Of a DNA stretch of 64,000 bases, positions 41,801 to 46,582 are shown one piece after another. This stretch comes from Mytilus californianus. Lineage: Eukaryota; Mollusca; Bivalvia; Mytilida; Mytilidae. The translations under genes and the position numbers were made by a program. Positions within the stretch are counted from its first letter, which is position 1. Every line of letters begins with the position of its first letter. The notes below the pieces were generated by a model. The model saw only the letters and a program-made list of their open reading frames with translations. It was not told where the DNA came from and did not search any database. The stretch covers positions 84,675,995 through 84,739,994 of the forward strand of contig NW_026262690.1 in NCBI RefSeq assembly GCF_021869535.1, in the 5' to 3' direction.

Positions 41801-44317
41801 TTAGGGGCAAAAAAGGGGGAAAAACAAGGGTTTCCAGGTTAATGGACAATTAGTTATGTACAAAACATAATTTTAAAGCAGTGTAAGGGAGGTAATTCAA
41901 ACACATATTGTCAAATTACCTCCCTTGCACTGCTTGTAAATTATTTATAAAGAAATGTATTGTCTTTAGGTGATTAGCTGTCAATTTATTTTTAGAAGTT
42001 ACTATTTTAAAAATGTTTAATAAAGGTAATTTAATTATAGCCATGATTATGTATGTGAAGGAATTTTATTTTTAGATATTACTATTTCATGTTGCTGATG
42101 GAGGCTTTTTAATTTTAAAAAAGCATTTTTCTAGTTTCCAGACAGTAACCTGTGATTAAGTGTATGGATCTCTCTAAAATTGTACTACAAGGTTCCATAC
42201 TACAAAGGAAAGACTGCAATTGAGTTTGATGGTTAATGCTAAAAGGGGGATTCAAAAAGTTTGGGGGGAAGGGGGGGTTTCCAATTTTTTTTTTAAAGGG
42301 TTCATATATTTTTTTCAAAATTTCAAAATTTCAAATTTTTGAAAAGTTTCAAGAAGAAATCTTCAATTGCACAGTATTGCGCAATAGATTTGTAAGATCT
42401 TTGACCACATTTATTTTGTTGCAGAAACCTATATTATGTAAAAAATTTGATCACAATTCAAATTCAGATAGTATCAAGCTTGAATATTGTGTCCAAATTT
42501 GCCCCAACTGTTCAGGGTTCGACCACTGTGGTTGTATCAGGCTGCGCTCAGCGAAGCATTTTATTTTGTTTTAAATTGTGGACAAAATTGATCTTTCAAA
42601 ATTTCCATTTGGGAGCCTACATGGGGGAAATCCCTTGCAAATAGTGACAGTTGGCAGGTATGTATAATACGACCAATGAAACTACTCATACTTCTTTCGA
42701 TTCTGAATAGCCAAGTTGAAAGTTTTGGTATTTTGATTGGACTGAAGGTCATTTATAAGGATGTTGAGACTGCAAAGACGACCAAGTGAGACCCTCATGG
42801 GATGTCAAGGTCGTTAAACACCTCTAGTAACATAATTTTTGAGGAAAAAAAATAATTTTCTACTTGTTCATTATGATATTACTACTTGTTTTGGTTTTGT
42901 TGTTTTTTCCATAGTAAAATAATCTGTAAACTTTAACCAACTAAAGTCTATGTCCTCACAATATTTCAGTGCCAAGAAAGATTTGTTTTGATTTCATAGC
43001 ATAGTCTAATCCATTATGTACACACAAATAATTTCCAAATGAATCTCTCTGCTTTTATGTACTTGGTAACAGATAGATTTCCTTTATTGTTATGTACATA
43101 CATCATGCCTTTTGTTTGAATTGTGTGACATTTTGTCCTGCCTTTTATAGCTTTCTAAACGGTATGGGTTTATTAATAGATATGTAACATTTGATAAATG
43201 TTTCCAGGAATCTGGCCAAGAGGTGCTGATGGAACTGACATAAACAACTGTGCAAGAGCCAATAAAAAACCACTACTGGTATCAGCTGATGATTTTGGCA
43301 AGGTGAATCTGTTCAAGTATCCATGTAGTCAGCCTAAGGTAATTCATGTTTCTCGACTTGAAAAAAAAAAAGATCAGCATAAGGTCATTAGCACAAAACT
43401 TCTGTAAAATTCTATATTTGGGAGATGCTAAACATTTTCCTCACATCATAGTTTATAGAGGGTGGTAAAGGGGGGGTGCTTGCACGGAAAAAACGTGAAA
43501 TAAGACATAATTTCACGTTGAACGTGAAATAATTTCTGTCATGAACGTTGCACGAAAAATAAAGACTTTGATGTGAACCTTTTGTGACTGAGTCACTGTT
43601 TTCTTGTATATATAAATTCTCTGATTTAGTATACACATTTATGATATATATGGTTTACGGCTTTTTAAAAAAGTATATAACAATCTTCTTAACTATCAAA
43701 ATGCAAAATCGATAAGAAACAACATCAAAGGCCTTTCCGCTTTTTCAAAAAACAAAATCGCAAAATAAGCATTTGAAAGTCACGATGCACATAAAATCAA
43801 ATAAGCTGAACACGTTGAACGAAGCACCTGTCTTGCACGACTGAAAGCAAATAAAAAAGTAAAAACACGTTGAACGTGAAATAAAAAACGGCGATCATGT
43901 TGCACGAAAATAACCCTTTACCACCCTCTTTATAGTCTCATAAAGTAATGTATCTGAGTGGAGTTTTCAAATTTTAAACTTGCAAGTTAGGTTGAAAAAA
44001 AAAGGATTCATGTGACATTGAATATTAAAAGCTTCTGAATTCTAGTGATACAGAAAAAAACAAAACATTGTTACATAAGAATTGAAATATTTGCAACATT
44101 TTAATTTGAATACATTGTACTTCATGAAAAGGCAAAGTAATACATGACTTAACATTTTTATTTGTATTTTCTTCAGACAAAATGTCAGTCCTTCAAAGCT
44201 CACAGTAGTCATGTGACCAATGTAGCCTTCCTGTTTGATGATTCTCGTGTGCTGTCAACAGGAGGCAATGATATGTCTGTGATGCAGTGGCAGATAGTGG
44301 CAGCTGATAACGATTGA
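2748..44317 (+). CDS. EML: EML-family microtubule-associated protein, 3' part of gene (16 exons)
   Basis: Spliced coding region of an echinoderm microtubule-associated protein-like (EML) gene. Family members bind microtubules through an N-terminal coiled coil and a HELP motif that packs against two fused beta-propellers built from WD-type blades. I assembled 16 exons with AG acceptors and GT donors whose phases all agree, giving about 602 residues and a TGA stop at 44315-44317. Visible hallmarks are the HELP core (GYRGRDCRSNLYYLNG), VATGQVAG, PHVRIWHS, LNTLHVIGIGDFD, AHEGGIFSI, GGGKDRKIVQWD, HTDGNEQ, SNSGDYEVLFW, DDFGKVNLFKYPCSQ and HSSHVTNVAF. The N-terminal coding exons lie upstream of the window. 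Introns are large and packed with transposons, and two antisense TRIM-like loci sit inside the first. Which EML paralogue group it belongs to cannot be decided here. Confidence 0.95.
3540..3725. repeat. Pair of hairpin modules (gcagtgtaagggagg)
   Basis: Two successive hairpins have arms on the motif gcagtgtaagggag and its complement ctcccttacactgc, about 3552-3603 and 3653-3712. Each has about 18-bp arms and a short AT-rich loop. A third copy is at about 41875-41937, inside the same element family, so the module travels with the element or is a tiny foldback insert. Confidence 0.7.
4577..5657 (+). repeat. Nested tandem-core element, tatacgcccgtc family
   Basis: It starts with tatacgcccgtcatatggtg followed by a gtccgtctgtctgtccgtct microsatellite, then five cores of roughly 110-180 bp on a gtcgcgccgtatctcaaaaa theme, and ends gcgcagctgtttattt. 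The flanking host sequence is contiguous in the relative at about 14955-14975, which is therefore an empty site. Confidence 0.8.
6601..7760 (+). other. Non-coding intron sequence shared with the downstream duplicate
   Basis: Matches about 54390-55200 and 56130-56290 by eye (for example ccatttcggtcagtgacctt, gtttatatttcaaagtgatt, gtatgatatcaagtgtcact, acttagcagtgccatgctca). No gene is seen. The downstream copy has gained a foldback element that is absent here (55253-56024). Confidence 0.7.
7775..10353 (-). pseudogene. TRIM-like B-box/coiled-coil/propeller pseudogene
   Basis: Antisense relative of the intact genes at 17218-18918 and 57164-58867. The N-terminal half is open from an ATG at 10353: MASALQAAKRCELCEDNN, a Cys/His zinc finger with the same spacing, a second B-box interrupted by extra residues (NNPFWNTLSKKST) before the final His, and a coiled coil. 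It stops at 9508, where the intact genes read GTLQE but this copy has GTLQ then TAA. Further on, the propeller reading is cut by a 960-bp repeat insertion (8368-9329), and a deletion/frameshift removes the LLNNDALCIKF-type segment near the C-terminus. A residual propeller stretch is open at 7820-8221. A truncated B-box/coiled-coil protein of 281 residues could still be made, but I favour a pseudogene. Confidence 0.85.
8368..9329 (+). repeat. Tandem-core element inserted in the TRIM-like pseudogene
   Basis: It starts ttatacgcccgtttacggga with a gtctgtccgtctgtccgtcc tract. Four cores of about 175 bp follow (gggggattttccagtttt, then acaataactcaaaaatgc), and it ends gctgcgctcagcgaagca and gtttattta. 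Intact paralogues at about 17920-17950 and 57870-57900 are uninterrupted and serve as the empty site. No long target-site duplication is evident. Confidence 0.85.
10354..11185. other. Upstream flank of the pseudogene and unique intron
   Basis: Positions 10354-10500 align with the upstream flanks of both intact TRIM-like genes (caccttt, ccttgagcagttatgt, aaatctgaataa, agataacc), so the duplicated unit includes 5' flank and possibly promoter. Positions 10560-10730 hold a short repeated phrase (aaatatacctcaggttgca), also present upstream of the other copies. Nothing coding is seen from 10730 to 11185. Confidence 0.6.
11186..13296 (+). repeat. Tandem-core element, atgccccgcc family, interrupted by a Penelope-like copy
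   Basis: The opening hairpin is atgccccgccgtagcgattg with ggggcat, followed by a gtccgtctgt tract. The cores are on the theme tttgcctcaaccaaatgtta, tgaaacttatacacaatgct and agagttatgcccctttat. The reverse transcriptase copy at 11671-12796 sits between two half cores, and the 3' end (gcaagcgggggcttcatttg) is cut by the next element at 13297. Sister copies are at 25874-26225 and 38752-39512. Confidence 0.75.
11671..12796 (-). mobile_element. 5'-truncated Penelope-like retroelement, inactive copy
   Basis: The minus strand encodes a reverse transcriptase fragment (GIPMGTNCAPLLADLF, then RYIDDVLSLNN with the catalytic YIDD) ending at 11968, followed by a 3' tail to about 11671. Compared with the copy at 61789-63187 it is truncated further at the 5' end, has a nonsense codon (KLKEL there, KLK-stop-L here, at about 12767-12770), and lacks four residues (YFVK) after RDKS. 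The tail contains the conserved 12-bp inverted pair at 11801-11812 and 11887-11898. Confidence 0.85.
13297..15563 (+). repeat. Tandem-core element, tatacgaccgc family
   Basis: The 5' hairpin (tacgaccgcaaaa / tttgtggtcgta) is followed by gtcgtcgtcgttgtccg, then about five cores of 160-190 bp on a tatggatctctctgaaattg theme. A 35-bp tandem array follows (14478-14697), then units on the ttctttgatatgctgaatct theme, and the closing gttcgacctctgcggtcgta. At about 14955-14975 it preserves the uninterrupted version of the site that holds a nested element at 4577-5657. Confidence 0.75.
14478..14697 (+). repeat. 35-bp minisatellite inside the repeat element
   Basis: About six tandem units on the theme tattgcgcaatagcaagaaa then tcttcaattgcacag. 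The phrase ttgcgcaa is itself palindromic. Single or partial units of the same sequence occur in related elements at 9079-9130 and 42360-42390, so this copy has locally expanded. Confidence 0.85.
15564..16140. other. Intron sequence, nothing recognised
   Basis: AT-rich, with no convincing open reading frame and no repeat I can name. It lies between two mobile elements in the first EML intron. Confidence 0.4.
16141..16797. mobile_element. Small element with 13-bp terminal inverted repeats
   Basis: aaggggcattggc (16141-16153) and gctaatgcccctt (16785-16797) are inverted with one mismatch and enclose about 630 bp without a gene. A perfect 26-bp palindrome lies at 16614-16639, with arms of 13 bases centred on cacttg/caagtg. 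This looks like a MITE-type non-autonomous DNA element. No clear target-site duplication was found. Confidence 0.6.
17057..17085 (+). repeat. Poly-C tract
   Basis: About 29 consecutive C, broken only at its 5' edge, downstream of the TRIM-like gene on the minus strand. Homopolymer length may be assembly-dependent. Confidence 0.9.
17218..18918 (-). CDS. TRIM-like protein: two B-boxes, coiled coil, C-terminal propeller, no RING
   Basis: A single-exon reading frame, antisense within the first EML intron. An in-frame ATG at 18948 exists, but I prefer 18918 (MASASQAPKMCELC) because the paralogues start there. Order of parts: a Cys/His B-box-type zinc finger over roughly residues 10-47; a second B-box with C-H-C-C-C-C-H-H spacing (CKEHPENTCQRFCKTCE, then HKAKH); a charged coiled coil at about 110-245; then a C-terminal half (about 285-566) with propeller-like strands such as GSLWIGDYQSKKLYNV, TGTIYVIDCTSENQNGRV and NSALVIDTNTRMLYLL. 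No RING precedes the B-boxes, so ubiquitin-ligase activity cannot be assumed. TRIM-type families of this form are expanded in bivalves and often suggested to act in innate immunity; no function is shown here. It is very similar to the gene at 57164-58867. Confidence 0.9.
   Translation of the reverse strand: MASASQAPKMCELCDENKIQWKCLKCNSYLCTKCCKIHQKLISSAEHKIIAIEDIGKAKIKDLEIEKDLSNIMCKEHPENTCQRFCKTCETVVCKKCIKKNHKAKHEVVDIKEGYFHSIGKITKTNYKLDIEVLNLATGMSTLEVLTSDENEKFQAEKQKILQRDQDLKDLIDKHTKKLLCDLDLRWNIFFSSIKDEVDHGKRETQNLEIKNTEYNKVLKSLDAKDIFLTAEYIKKSPNTKIRPINTSYTHLPSYVPREVTPSTISHGTLQETTNKHNENINRCFQVEKHYTTNFKATDELACKADGSLWIGDYQSKKLYNVKWNERSFKTTQSLEDIKIYDMAITSKDDLLLATLETTLKVIPHKKPKQLISKFDVSPHIIKCVHVSHDDKILVGVRKLGPVFPIIGPRQVIVMDMEGTHIKTYNNNLFSYPFKITTDHTGTIYVIDCTSENQNGRVVVIGPDDSMKGVFKGHADINTKDFPFKPCDITKVSCNSALVIDTNTRMLYLLNNDALCIKFIHCTDLGIELPYSIATSNKRTMFIGSRECVGEKSSAKIHALAYKEEV
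18919..19549. other. 5' flank of TRIM-like gene, duplicated downstream
   Basis: Aligns with 58868-59450 (ccttgagcagttatgtcata, ggattatcaaagataacc, aagtgatgtatcagtatgtt, tttggtacagtgattcataa). It probably contains the gene's promoter. I saw no strong TATA or initiator. Confidence 0.6.
19550..20773 (+). repeat. Tandem-core element, tcgagcctgcgac family
   Basis: Opens tgtcgagcctgcgacttttg / tcgcagaaagctcgaca (a hairpin) and a cggcggcggcg tract. About five cores of around 155 bp follow on the theme gtgtatggaatgattgtaag, gtgtacatgtctagctggca and tgaccttgacctcattttca. It ends gcgagacatttcagcgtgtg and cactcttgt. The downstream duplicate reads straight across (acagttttccaactttagg at about 59445), giving an empty site without a visible long target-site duplication. 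Confidence 0.85.
20913..21250 (+). repeat. Tandem-core element, agtcccctaccgacg family, with an inserted fragment
   Basis: The opening hairpin is agtcccctaccgacgaagtc then gaaggggaattt, followed by gtctgtctgtctgtccatca and a single core (gatattgatttgaaatttgg, then acagatcaagttcgaatt). A roughly 90-bp fragment of another common repeat (20972-21063; caaagagacaataacccgac, gccgaaggccaccaatgggt) sits inside the microsatellite. A longer sister copy begins at 63545. Confidence 0.65.
21676..21748 (+). CDS. EML: EML exon: first propeller (VATGQVAG)
   Basis: Acceptor ttttcag, donor gtcagt. The first base completes the Cys codon begun in the HELP exon, then LAIHPDKVRVATGQVAGHD and RKDSK, ending in phase 0. 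This is the conserved EML segment after the HELP motif. A decayed copy lies at 61416-61488. Confidence 0.95.
22145..22590 (+). repeat. Decayed tcgagcc-family tandem-core element
   Basis: Contains the family's internal phrases (ggattttatgaaacttgga, then catgatcaaagg) and its 3' end (gacagtcacagagaccctgc, then agggttctgtg). The 5' palindrome is no longer recognisable. It is shared in part with 63290-63480 in the duplicate. Confidence 0.5.
22991..23017 (+). CDS. EML: EML micro-exon encoding KKKEESDKK
   Basis: Twenty-seven bases, phase 0 on both sides, bounded by ttcag and gtaaac. It places a charged Lys/Glu patch between the ...HDRKDSK and PHVRIW segments, where other EML proteins have a short variable loop (GKPLQ-like). 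Both neighbours are phase 0, so skipping it would leave the frame intact; it is a candidate cassette exon. Confidence 0.8.
23034..23178 (+). repeat. Tandem duplication in intron
   Basis: Two adjacent copies of about 75 bp: catgtaatattgtttgtcac ... cacatatgtagaaac and catgtgatattgtttgtcac ... cacatatgtagacta, with scattered mismatches. Confidence 0.75.
23180..24172. other. EML intron, nothing recognised
   Basis: AT-rich intron without a supported gene or named repeat. A gagg-rich stretch near 23365 is low complexity. Confidence 0.5.
24173..24274 (+). CDS. EML: EML exon: PHVRIWHS ... FDRSVCCLSF
   Basis: Thirty-four codons, phase 0 to phase 0. Encodes PHVRIWHSTSLNTLHVIG then IGDFDRSVCCLSFSKQ, a blade of the first propeller with the typical EML IW and DFD positions. 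Confidence 0.95.
25054..25149 (+). CDS. EML: EML exon: first propeller blade
   Basis: Thirty-two codons, phase 0 to 0. Encodes DGGAKLCVVDESNEHELFVY then DVEKGRKLANTK. Acceptor ttacag, donor gtaagt. Confidence 0.95.
25150..25873. other. EML intron, nothing recognised
   Basis: AT-rich, no supported gene or recognisable repeat. Confidence 0.5.
25874..26225 (+). repeat. Tandem-core element, atgccccgcc family, short copy
   Basis: Degenerate opening (atgacctcaccgtagtggag / ggggcatta), gtccatccgtctgtccatcc microsatellite, one and a half cores, and the family's 3' end (gtgggcatctgttgcccata / gacacattctccattta). It is the same family as 11186-13296 and 38752-39512. Confidence 0.75.
26640..26774 (+). 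CDS. EML: EML exon: first propeller blade
   Basis: Forty-five codons, phase 0 to 0. Encodes GSQDPVLAVEFHPSEPNS, GHIQFWTLESGKLTKK and SGVFD. The donor (gacgtaagtcatt) is followed 21 nt later by a second donor made by a short tandem duplication. Confidence 0.95.
26775..28610. other. EML intron with two perfect hairpins
   Basis: No gene is seen. Near the 3' end, 28319-28355 (10-bp arms ctgattccca / tgggaatcag) and 28363-28388 (10-bp arms gaattacact / agtgtaattc) form two adjacent hairpins in a locally GC-richer stretch, probably a remnant of a palindromic repeat. Confidence 0.6.
28611..28710 (+). CDS. EML: EML exon: end of first propeller
   Basis: Thirty-three codons plus one base (phase 1). 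Encodes KIDKPKYMLCIAFAENGD then VITGDSNGSIIVWPK. The conserved GDSNGSIIVW positions match the EML family. Confidence 0.95.
28830..28996 (+). repeat. 3' part of the SINE-like repeat
   Basis: Carries the common 3' portion (gactttacggtatgggtttt, gtctctggtggaaagttgtc, caatcataccaaatctcc), immediately followed by the next element. Confidence 0.65.
28997..31090 (+). repeat. Tandem-core element, agctcacctggcc family, carrying a hAT-type insertion
   Basis: The opening hairpin is agctcacctggccggaaggg ccaagtgagct once the internal insertion is removed. Then come gtccgtcgtccgtcgtcg and two cores of about 490 bp (ttcttctctgaaactactg, ggtatctagtttaaaaaatg, tgccctgaaattttcagac, ttgttgggttgctgcccctg). It ends caggtgagcgacacaggctc and ttgagagcctctag. 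No coding capacity is seen. Confidence 0.75.
29024..30071. mobile_element. hAT-type non-autonomous DNA transposon
   Basis: Perfect 14-bp terminal inverted repeats, cagggcttccaaaa and ttttggaagccctg. An exact 8-bp direct repeat, gccaagtg, flanks them at 29016-29023 and 30072-30079. TIRs beginning CAGGG with 8-bp duplications are the hallmark of hAT elements (known of the family). Subterminal gtccgg motifs recur in both orientations (ggacattt, aaaatgtccgg). No transposase frame is visible, and the 63-codon frame at 29690 matches nothing I know. Confidence 0.9.
31681..31950 (+). repeat. Copy of the SINE-like repeat
   Basis: From ggaacctttaattcagtggt to gttgtctcatttgcaatcat then accatatctcatt. 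Diverged from the other copies. Confidence 0.65.
32075..32235 (+). CDS. EML: EML exon: AHEGGIFSI ... GGGKDRKIVQWD
   Basis: Two bases complete a Gly codon, then 53 codons, ending in phase 0 before a weaker donor (gttatt). Encodes GSTKAGQAITGAHEGGIFSI and GGGKDRKIVQWDSSYQRTG. The GGGKDRK motif is one of the most conserved in EML proteins. Confidence 0.95.
32317..32980 (+). repeat. Tandem-core element, gggccctgccgaatgg family
   Basis: Opens gggccctgccgaatggcggc / cgccctatagtg, then a gtccgtccgtctgtccgtcc microsatellite. Three cores of about 178 bp follow on the theme gtgtccgctctatatcttga and accaacaccagagggtgtgt. It ends cagcagggcccacagagatg / gctcccatctcaatgatat. Confidence 0.8.
33125..33250 (+). 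CDS. EML: EML exon: linker and start of second propeller
   Basis: Forty-two codons, phase 0 to 0. Encodes IGEEYGGVRMISKGQGGP, then TLIGTTKNAILCGSLDLELQ and PLVQ. Two partial duplicates of its 3' part follow directly in the intron. Confidence 0.95.
33270..33347 (+). pseudogene. Partial tandem duplicate of the preceding EML exon, copy 2
   Basis: Twenty-six codons without a stop, GPVLIATTKNVILCGSLD then LELQPIVQ, followed by an intact donor (gtatgc). It lacks the exon's first 16 codons and has no strong polypyrimidine acceptor, although ccag occurs inside its start. Most differences from the source are synonymous or conservative (I/V, L/I). Confidence 0.8.
33371..33445 (+). pseudogene. Partial tandem duplicate of the EML exon, copy 3
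   Basis: Twenty-five codons, still without a stop: PNLIGTIKNAILCRLLDPEL then RPLVQ. The donor is lost (cag followed by ggaagt). More diverged than copy 2, including Gly-to-Arg and Leu-to-Pro changes. Confidence 0.75.
33446..34032. other. EML intron, nothing recognised
   Basis: AT-rich sequence without a supported gene or named repeat. Confidence 0.5.
34033..34164 (+). CDS. EML: EML exon: second propeller blade (GHIDELWGL)
   Basis: Forty-four codons, phase 0 to 0. Encodes GHIDELWGLACHPSQQQF, then TAGSDKMIHMWDSTAKTAVW. Follows the EML consensus GHTDELWGLA. Confidence 0.95.
34575..34731 (+). CDS. EML: EML exon: second propeller blade (HTDGNEQ)
   Basis: Fifty-two codons plus one base (phase 1). 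Encodes DPGHSCCFSPDGSAVVVG, ETGRWVAIDTSTHSIV and EHTDGNEQIECCLFSP. Confidence 0.95.
34762..35275 (+). repeat. Diverged tcgagcctgc-family tandem-core element
   Basis: Opens tgtcgagcctgcaatatttt / gtcacagaaatgagacatgg, has two to three cores (ttcatggatttttatgaaac theme), and ends cagggttctgtggaaccttt. Confidence 0.7.
35276..35842. other. EML intron, nothing recognised
   Basis: AT-rich sequence with no supported gene or repeat. Confidence 0.45.
35843..35940 (+). CDS. EML: EML exon: second propeller blade
   Basis: Two bases complete an Asp codon, then 32 codons, phase 0 at the end. Encodes DGSHLALGSRDNYIYVYNV then EAGGQKYNRIGRCH. Confidence 0.95.
36010..36098 (+). repeat. (ATT)n(CTT)n microsatellite
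   Basis: About seven att units followed by about twenty-three ctt units without interruption. Confidence 0.95.
36390..38275 (+). repeat. 134-bp satellite with higher-order A/B structure
   Basis: The landmark atatatattc recurs at 36491, 36625, 36759, 36893, 37027, 37161, 37295, 37429, 37563, 37697, 37831 and 37965: eleven intervals of exactly 134. Two 123-124 bp variant units follow (38088, 38212). Units alternate between an A type (gataaagcacatcaaatg) and a B type (gctaagatggtttgaatga), giving a 268-bp higher-order unit except for a run of three A units at about 37441-37842. Shared core: gggttagtccccaggggtca and ctaatatcttgtaaatggtc. Confidence 0.95.
38752..39512 (+). repeat. Tandem-core element, atgccccgcc family, complete-looking copy
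   Basis: Opens atgccacgccatagcggagg / gggcatta, short gtccgtctgtacgtatgta tract, four cores of about 165 bp (gttctctaactttagtttgc, aaatgttatgaaacttatac, agagttatgccccttta). It ends gggggcatcatctgtgttcc and atggacacattccccattta. Confidence 0.8.
39513..40321. other. EML intron, nothing recognised
   Basis: AT-rich intron, no supported gene or repeat. Confidence 0.5.
40322..40409 (+). CDS. EML: EML exon: GHSSFITHIDWS ... SGDYEVLF
   Basis: Twenty-nine codons plus one base (phase 1). Encodes GHSSFITHIDWSADGKYI then CSNSGDYEVLF; the Trp codon is completed in the next exon. Confidence 0.95.
41009..41104 (+). CDS. EML: EML exon: second propeller (WNIPSCEQETSSSS)
   Basis: Begins by completing Trp, then NIPSCEQETSSSSLRDVEW and SQNCTLSFATA, ending in phase 1. 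Short Ser-rich loop, otherwise typical (RDVEWA ... CTL). Confidence 0.95.
41284..42662. mobile_element. TIR element (catacctgccaac) containing a younger tandem-core element
   Basis: Perfect 13-bp inverted ends catacctgccaac (41284-41296) and gttggcaggtatg (42650-42662). Just inside, both ends share an atttcaaaat-like phrase. Its interior is mostly the element at 41431-42567, which appears to have inserted later. A degenerate single end of the same kind is at about 38634 (catacctgtcaacc). No target-site duplication could be fixed. Confidence 0.65.
41431..42567 (+). repeat. Tandem-core element, tatacgaccgc family
   Basis: Hairpin start tatacgaccgcaaaaatttt / gcgttcgtata, gtcgtcttcgtcgttgtccg tract, shortened cores, one gcagtgtaagggagg hairpin (about 41875-41937), and the closing gttcgaccactgtggttgta / agcgaagcattttatt. 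Confidence 0.8.
42663..43207. other. EML intron, nothing recognised
   Basis: AT-rich. A small fragment at about 43126-43170 resembles the SINE-like repeat (ttttatagctttctaaacgg, tatgggttt). Confidence 0.45.
43208..43338 (+). CDS. EML: EML exon: GIWPRGADGTDIN ... DDFGKVNLFKYPCSQ
   Basis: Two bases complete Gly, then 43 codons, phase 0 at the end. Encodes IWPRGADGTDINNCARAN and SADDFGKVNLFKYPCSQPK. The motifs GADGTDIN, DDFGKV and YPCSQ are diagnostic of EML proteins. Confidence 0.97.
43458..43928. mobile_element. Small DNA element, 15-bp TIRs, 6-bp target duplication
   Basis: Ends gagggtggtaaaggg and ccctttaccaccctc are perfect inverted repeats, flanked by tttata at 43452-43457 and 43929-43934. 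The interior repeats a cacgttgaacgtgaaata phrase and a gttgcacgaaaat phrase. It has the same end core and the same length of target duplication as 46375-46582. Confidence 0.85.
44177..44317 (+). CDS. EML: EML terminal exon and stop
   Basis: Forty-six codons and TGA. Encodes TKCQSFKAHSSHVTNVAFLF, STGGNDMSVMQWQI and VAADND. Matches the C-terminal EML blade (HSSHVTNV ... STGG.D.S.MQW). Confidence 0.97.
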   Translation, partial: TKCQSFKAHSSHVTNVAFLFDDSRVLSTGGNDMSVMQWQIVAADND

Positions 44318-46240
44318 GGACCAAAGTTAGTGCTGGGACACACCGGACCTTGTTATACCGTTCCTTTTTATGCTTAACATAAAACACCCGTATGATCAGT
44401 GACAGTTACAATGGAATCTTTGTACAGGGACTGGTTTCTTGCTATTAAAATGGAAATTTAACTTTTTTGATACATTTATTGTTATTTCATTTTATCTATT
44501 GCAACCTGTATGGTTTGTGATCAGTGAAAATTATTATACAATCTTTGTAGGACAGGTTTCCTTTAAATACTGAATATATGAATCTTTTATTGTTATTTCT
44601 TTTAATTGAATGGTTACCACTCTTAATGTTTGTGATCAGTGACTGTAATAATGGATTTGTTACTTATTGATAGTTTTTCTTCTACACACTGACTTATAAT
44701 TCAGTGATTTGGTACCAAAAGTACCAGTTCTTATCATATATATCGTGGAAACTGAATTTGATTTGTGGTTTGTCATTTTGTGCTAACAAATTAATTACAT
44801 TTTTGTTTCATTGAATTCCTCCCAAGGTATTGTTTATGTGTTAGCAATAAACTAACAAAAGTTACTTTCCCTCAAATATGATATGTTTTGAATCCATTAT
44901 ATTTTTGGGTATTTTTTTATTGATCTATATGTTGTGAGAATTAATAGATATAAATACTCTTGTGAAATGAAATTTTGTATTTGCATGTGTTGGTTAGATG
45001 TACAATCCATAGATTAAGTGTTACAACTTTTTGTAAAACCTCTAAAATTTATATTATCACAAATTCAAATTAATTCATGTTTGACAAAATGATTACCCCT
45101 TATAATTGTTAACCATTTCCAGTTCGTGTCCAAATTATTAGAAATAACTTTATTATATCTACTTTGAGAGAGAGAAAATAAGTGCATGTTTTAAATGATT
45201 TCTTGTCATTTTGGAGGGGGAAACAACATTTCCTGTTTGAATTTATTCAAATAAGCTGAAGTCCTGCATGTTCAGCGGCCCTTTTCAAGGATGTGATAAC
45301 TTTAAAATGTGGATTCTTTATTTTAATTCATATTTTTCATAAATTGGATAAAATACCTGATAAGTTTCATTCTTCAAACTCTCAAGAATGCAAAAGACAT
45401 GAGAATTTCCTGGTTTTGGAACATTTGGTTTATCACTAGATAACTATAGTCCCTTATATGTTAAAATTATAAAAGTTCTTCTGTATAACAATTCTAATCT
45501 GCTGTTAAAGATCAAATAAAGTTCTAATCAGTTTATTTTAATCTAGATAATCAGGTTCTTATAGGTTTCACTGTTATCACGATAATCAAAATTAATAGGG
45601 AGAAGTTTGTAAAGATAGTTAAGCATCTATTTGTAAGAGAAGTTCTTCATGAACATTTTTTGTATCCTTTATTGCATTTAATACCAAGTCTTTTTGCAAT
45701 TGGTAACTGTTTTTCCTCTTCATACAGTGTTTAATGCATTTATGTTAAGTTTGAATTGATATGCTACTTGAATCACTTTCACATGAGACATTGTCAAATG
45801 ATATCATATGGGAAAGAATTGGAAAAAGGTAAAAAAAAATCAAATCGAGCTATTTCATGCTCATAAGATGTCCTAGCATCAAAAATGATAGTCTGTGTTG
45901 AGATTAAAAATACAAATTGCTTATGGAATGATAAAAATTCTACAATGGTATATGTAGATTGTTGGTAATATTCTATATTCTTTGTTGTAAGAGAAATTTC
46001 TTAAGTAATACAATTTAGACATAATAATATATTTGTTGTTTACAATAATTCTATGATAACACAGGTGATATTTCTATGGTAACACTGCCAGTTTGATGTT
46101 GTATAGGAACAGTTATGTTATATAAGCCAGTGTTTGTTGAGAGATGATACTAATATATAATGATGCATGCATCTTGTTTTTCGTTGTGTACTCTATATTT
46201 GATAAGACTACTATAGATAATAAAACCATTTCTTGTAAAC
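44318..46240 (+). other. EML: Probable EML 3' untranslated region
   Basis: AT-rich, free of recognised repeats, in contrast to the surrounding introns, as expected for a long 3' UTR. Candidate AATAAA signals lie at 44846-44851, 45515-45520 and 46219-46224. Which is used cannot be read from sequence alone. Confidence 0.55.
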
Positions 46241-46374
46241 CATGATTTTGATTTTGTCTCTCTAAACAAGTCAATTTCAAGTGCTGTTATCCAAGTTAGA
46301 AGTACTTTCCTTGTGTTTTATATTTGAAAAGTTTCTCCCTGAGCCTGAATTTTTGAAATTGTGTATGGTTTGAG

Positions 46375-46582
46375 GAGGGTCGAAATGCCCATTATCGTCA
46401 AACGTCAAATAAAACATCCGTTTTTCACTACTGTTAGCGTCAAATAAGCCTTAATTTTTTATCGTCATTCATCAACTCTCATTTTGTAGTTACCATTAGC
46501 GTCAAATGGAGTGAAATGTTAACCTTAATATAACAAATAGTTTACCGTCATTCGTCATGTGGGGTACCCCATTCCTACCCTC
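46375..46582. mobile_element. Small DNA element, gagggt ends, 6-bp target duplication
   Basis: Flanked by tttgag at 46369-46374 and 46583-46588. Ends begin gagggt and finish accctc, with further imperfect pairing for about 10 bp. The interior has repeated cgtcaaa / cgtcattcgtca phrases. Related to 43458-43928 by end core and target-site length. Confidence 0.75.
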
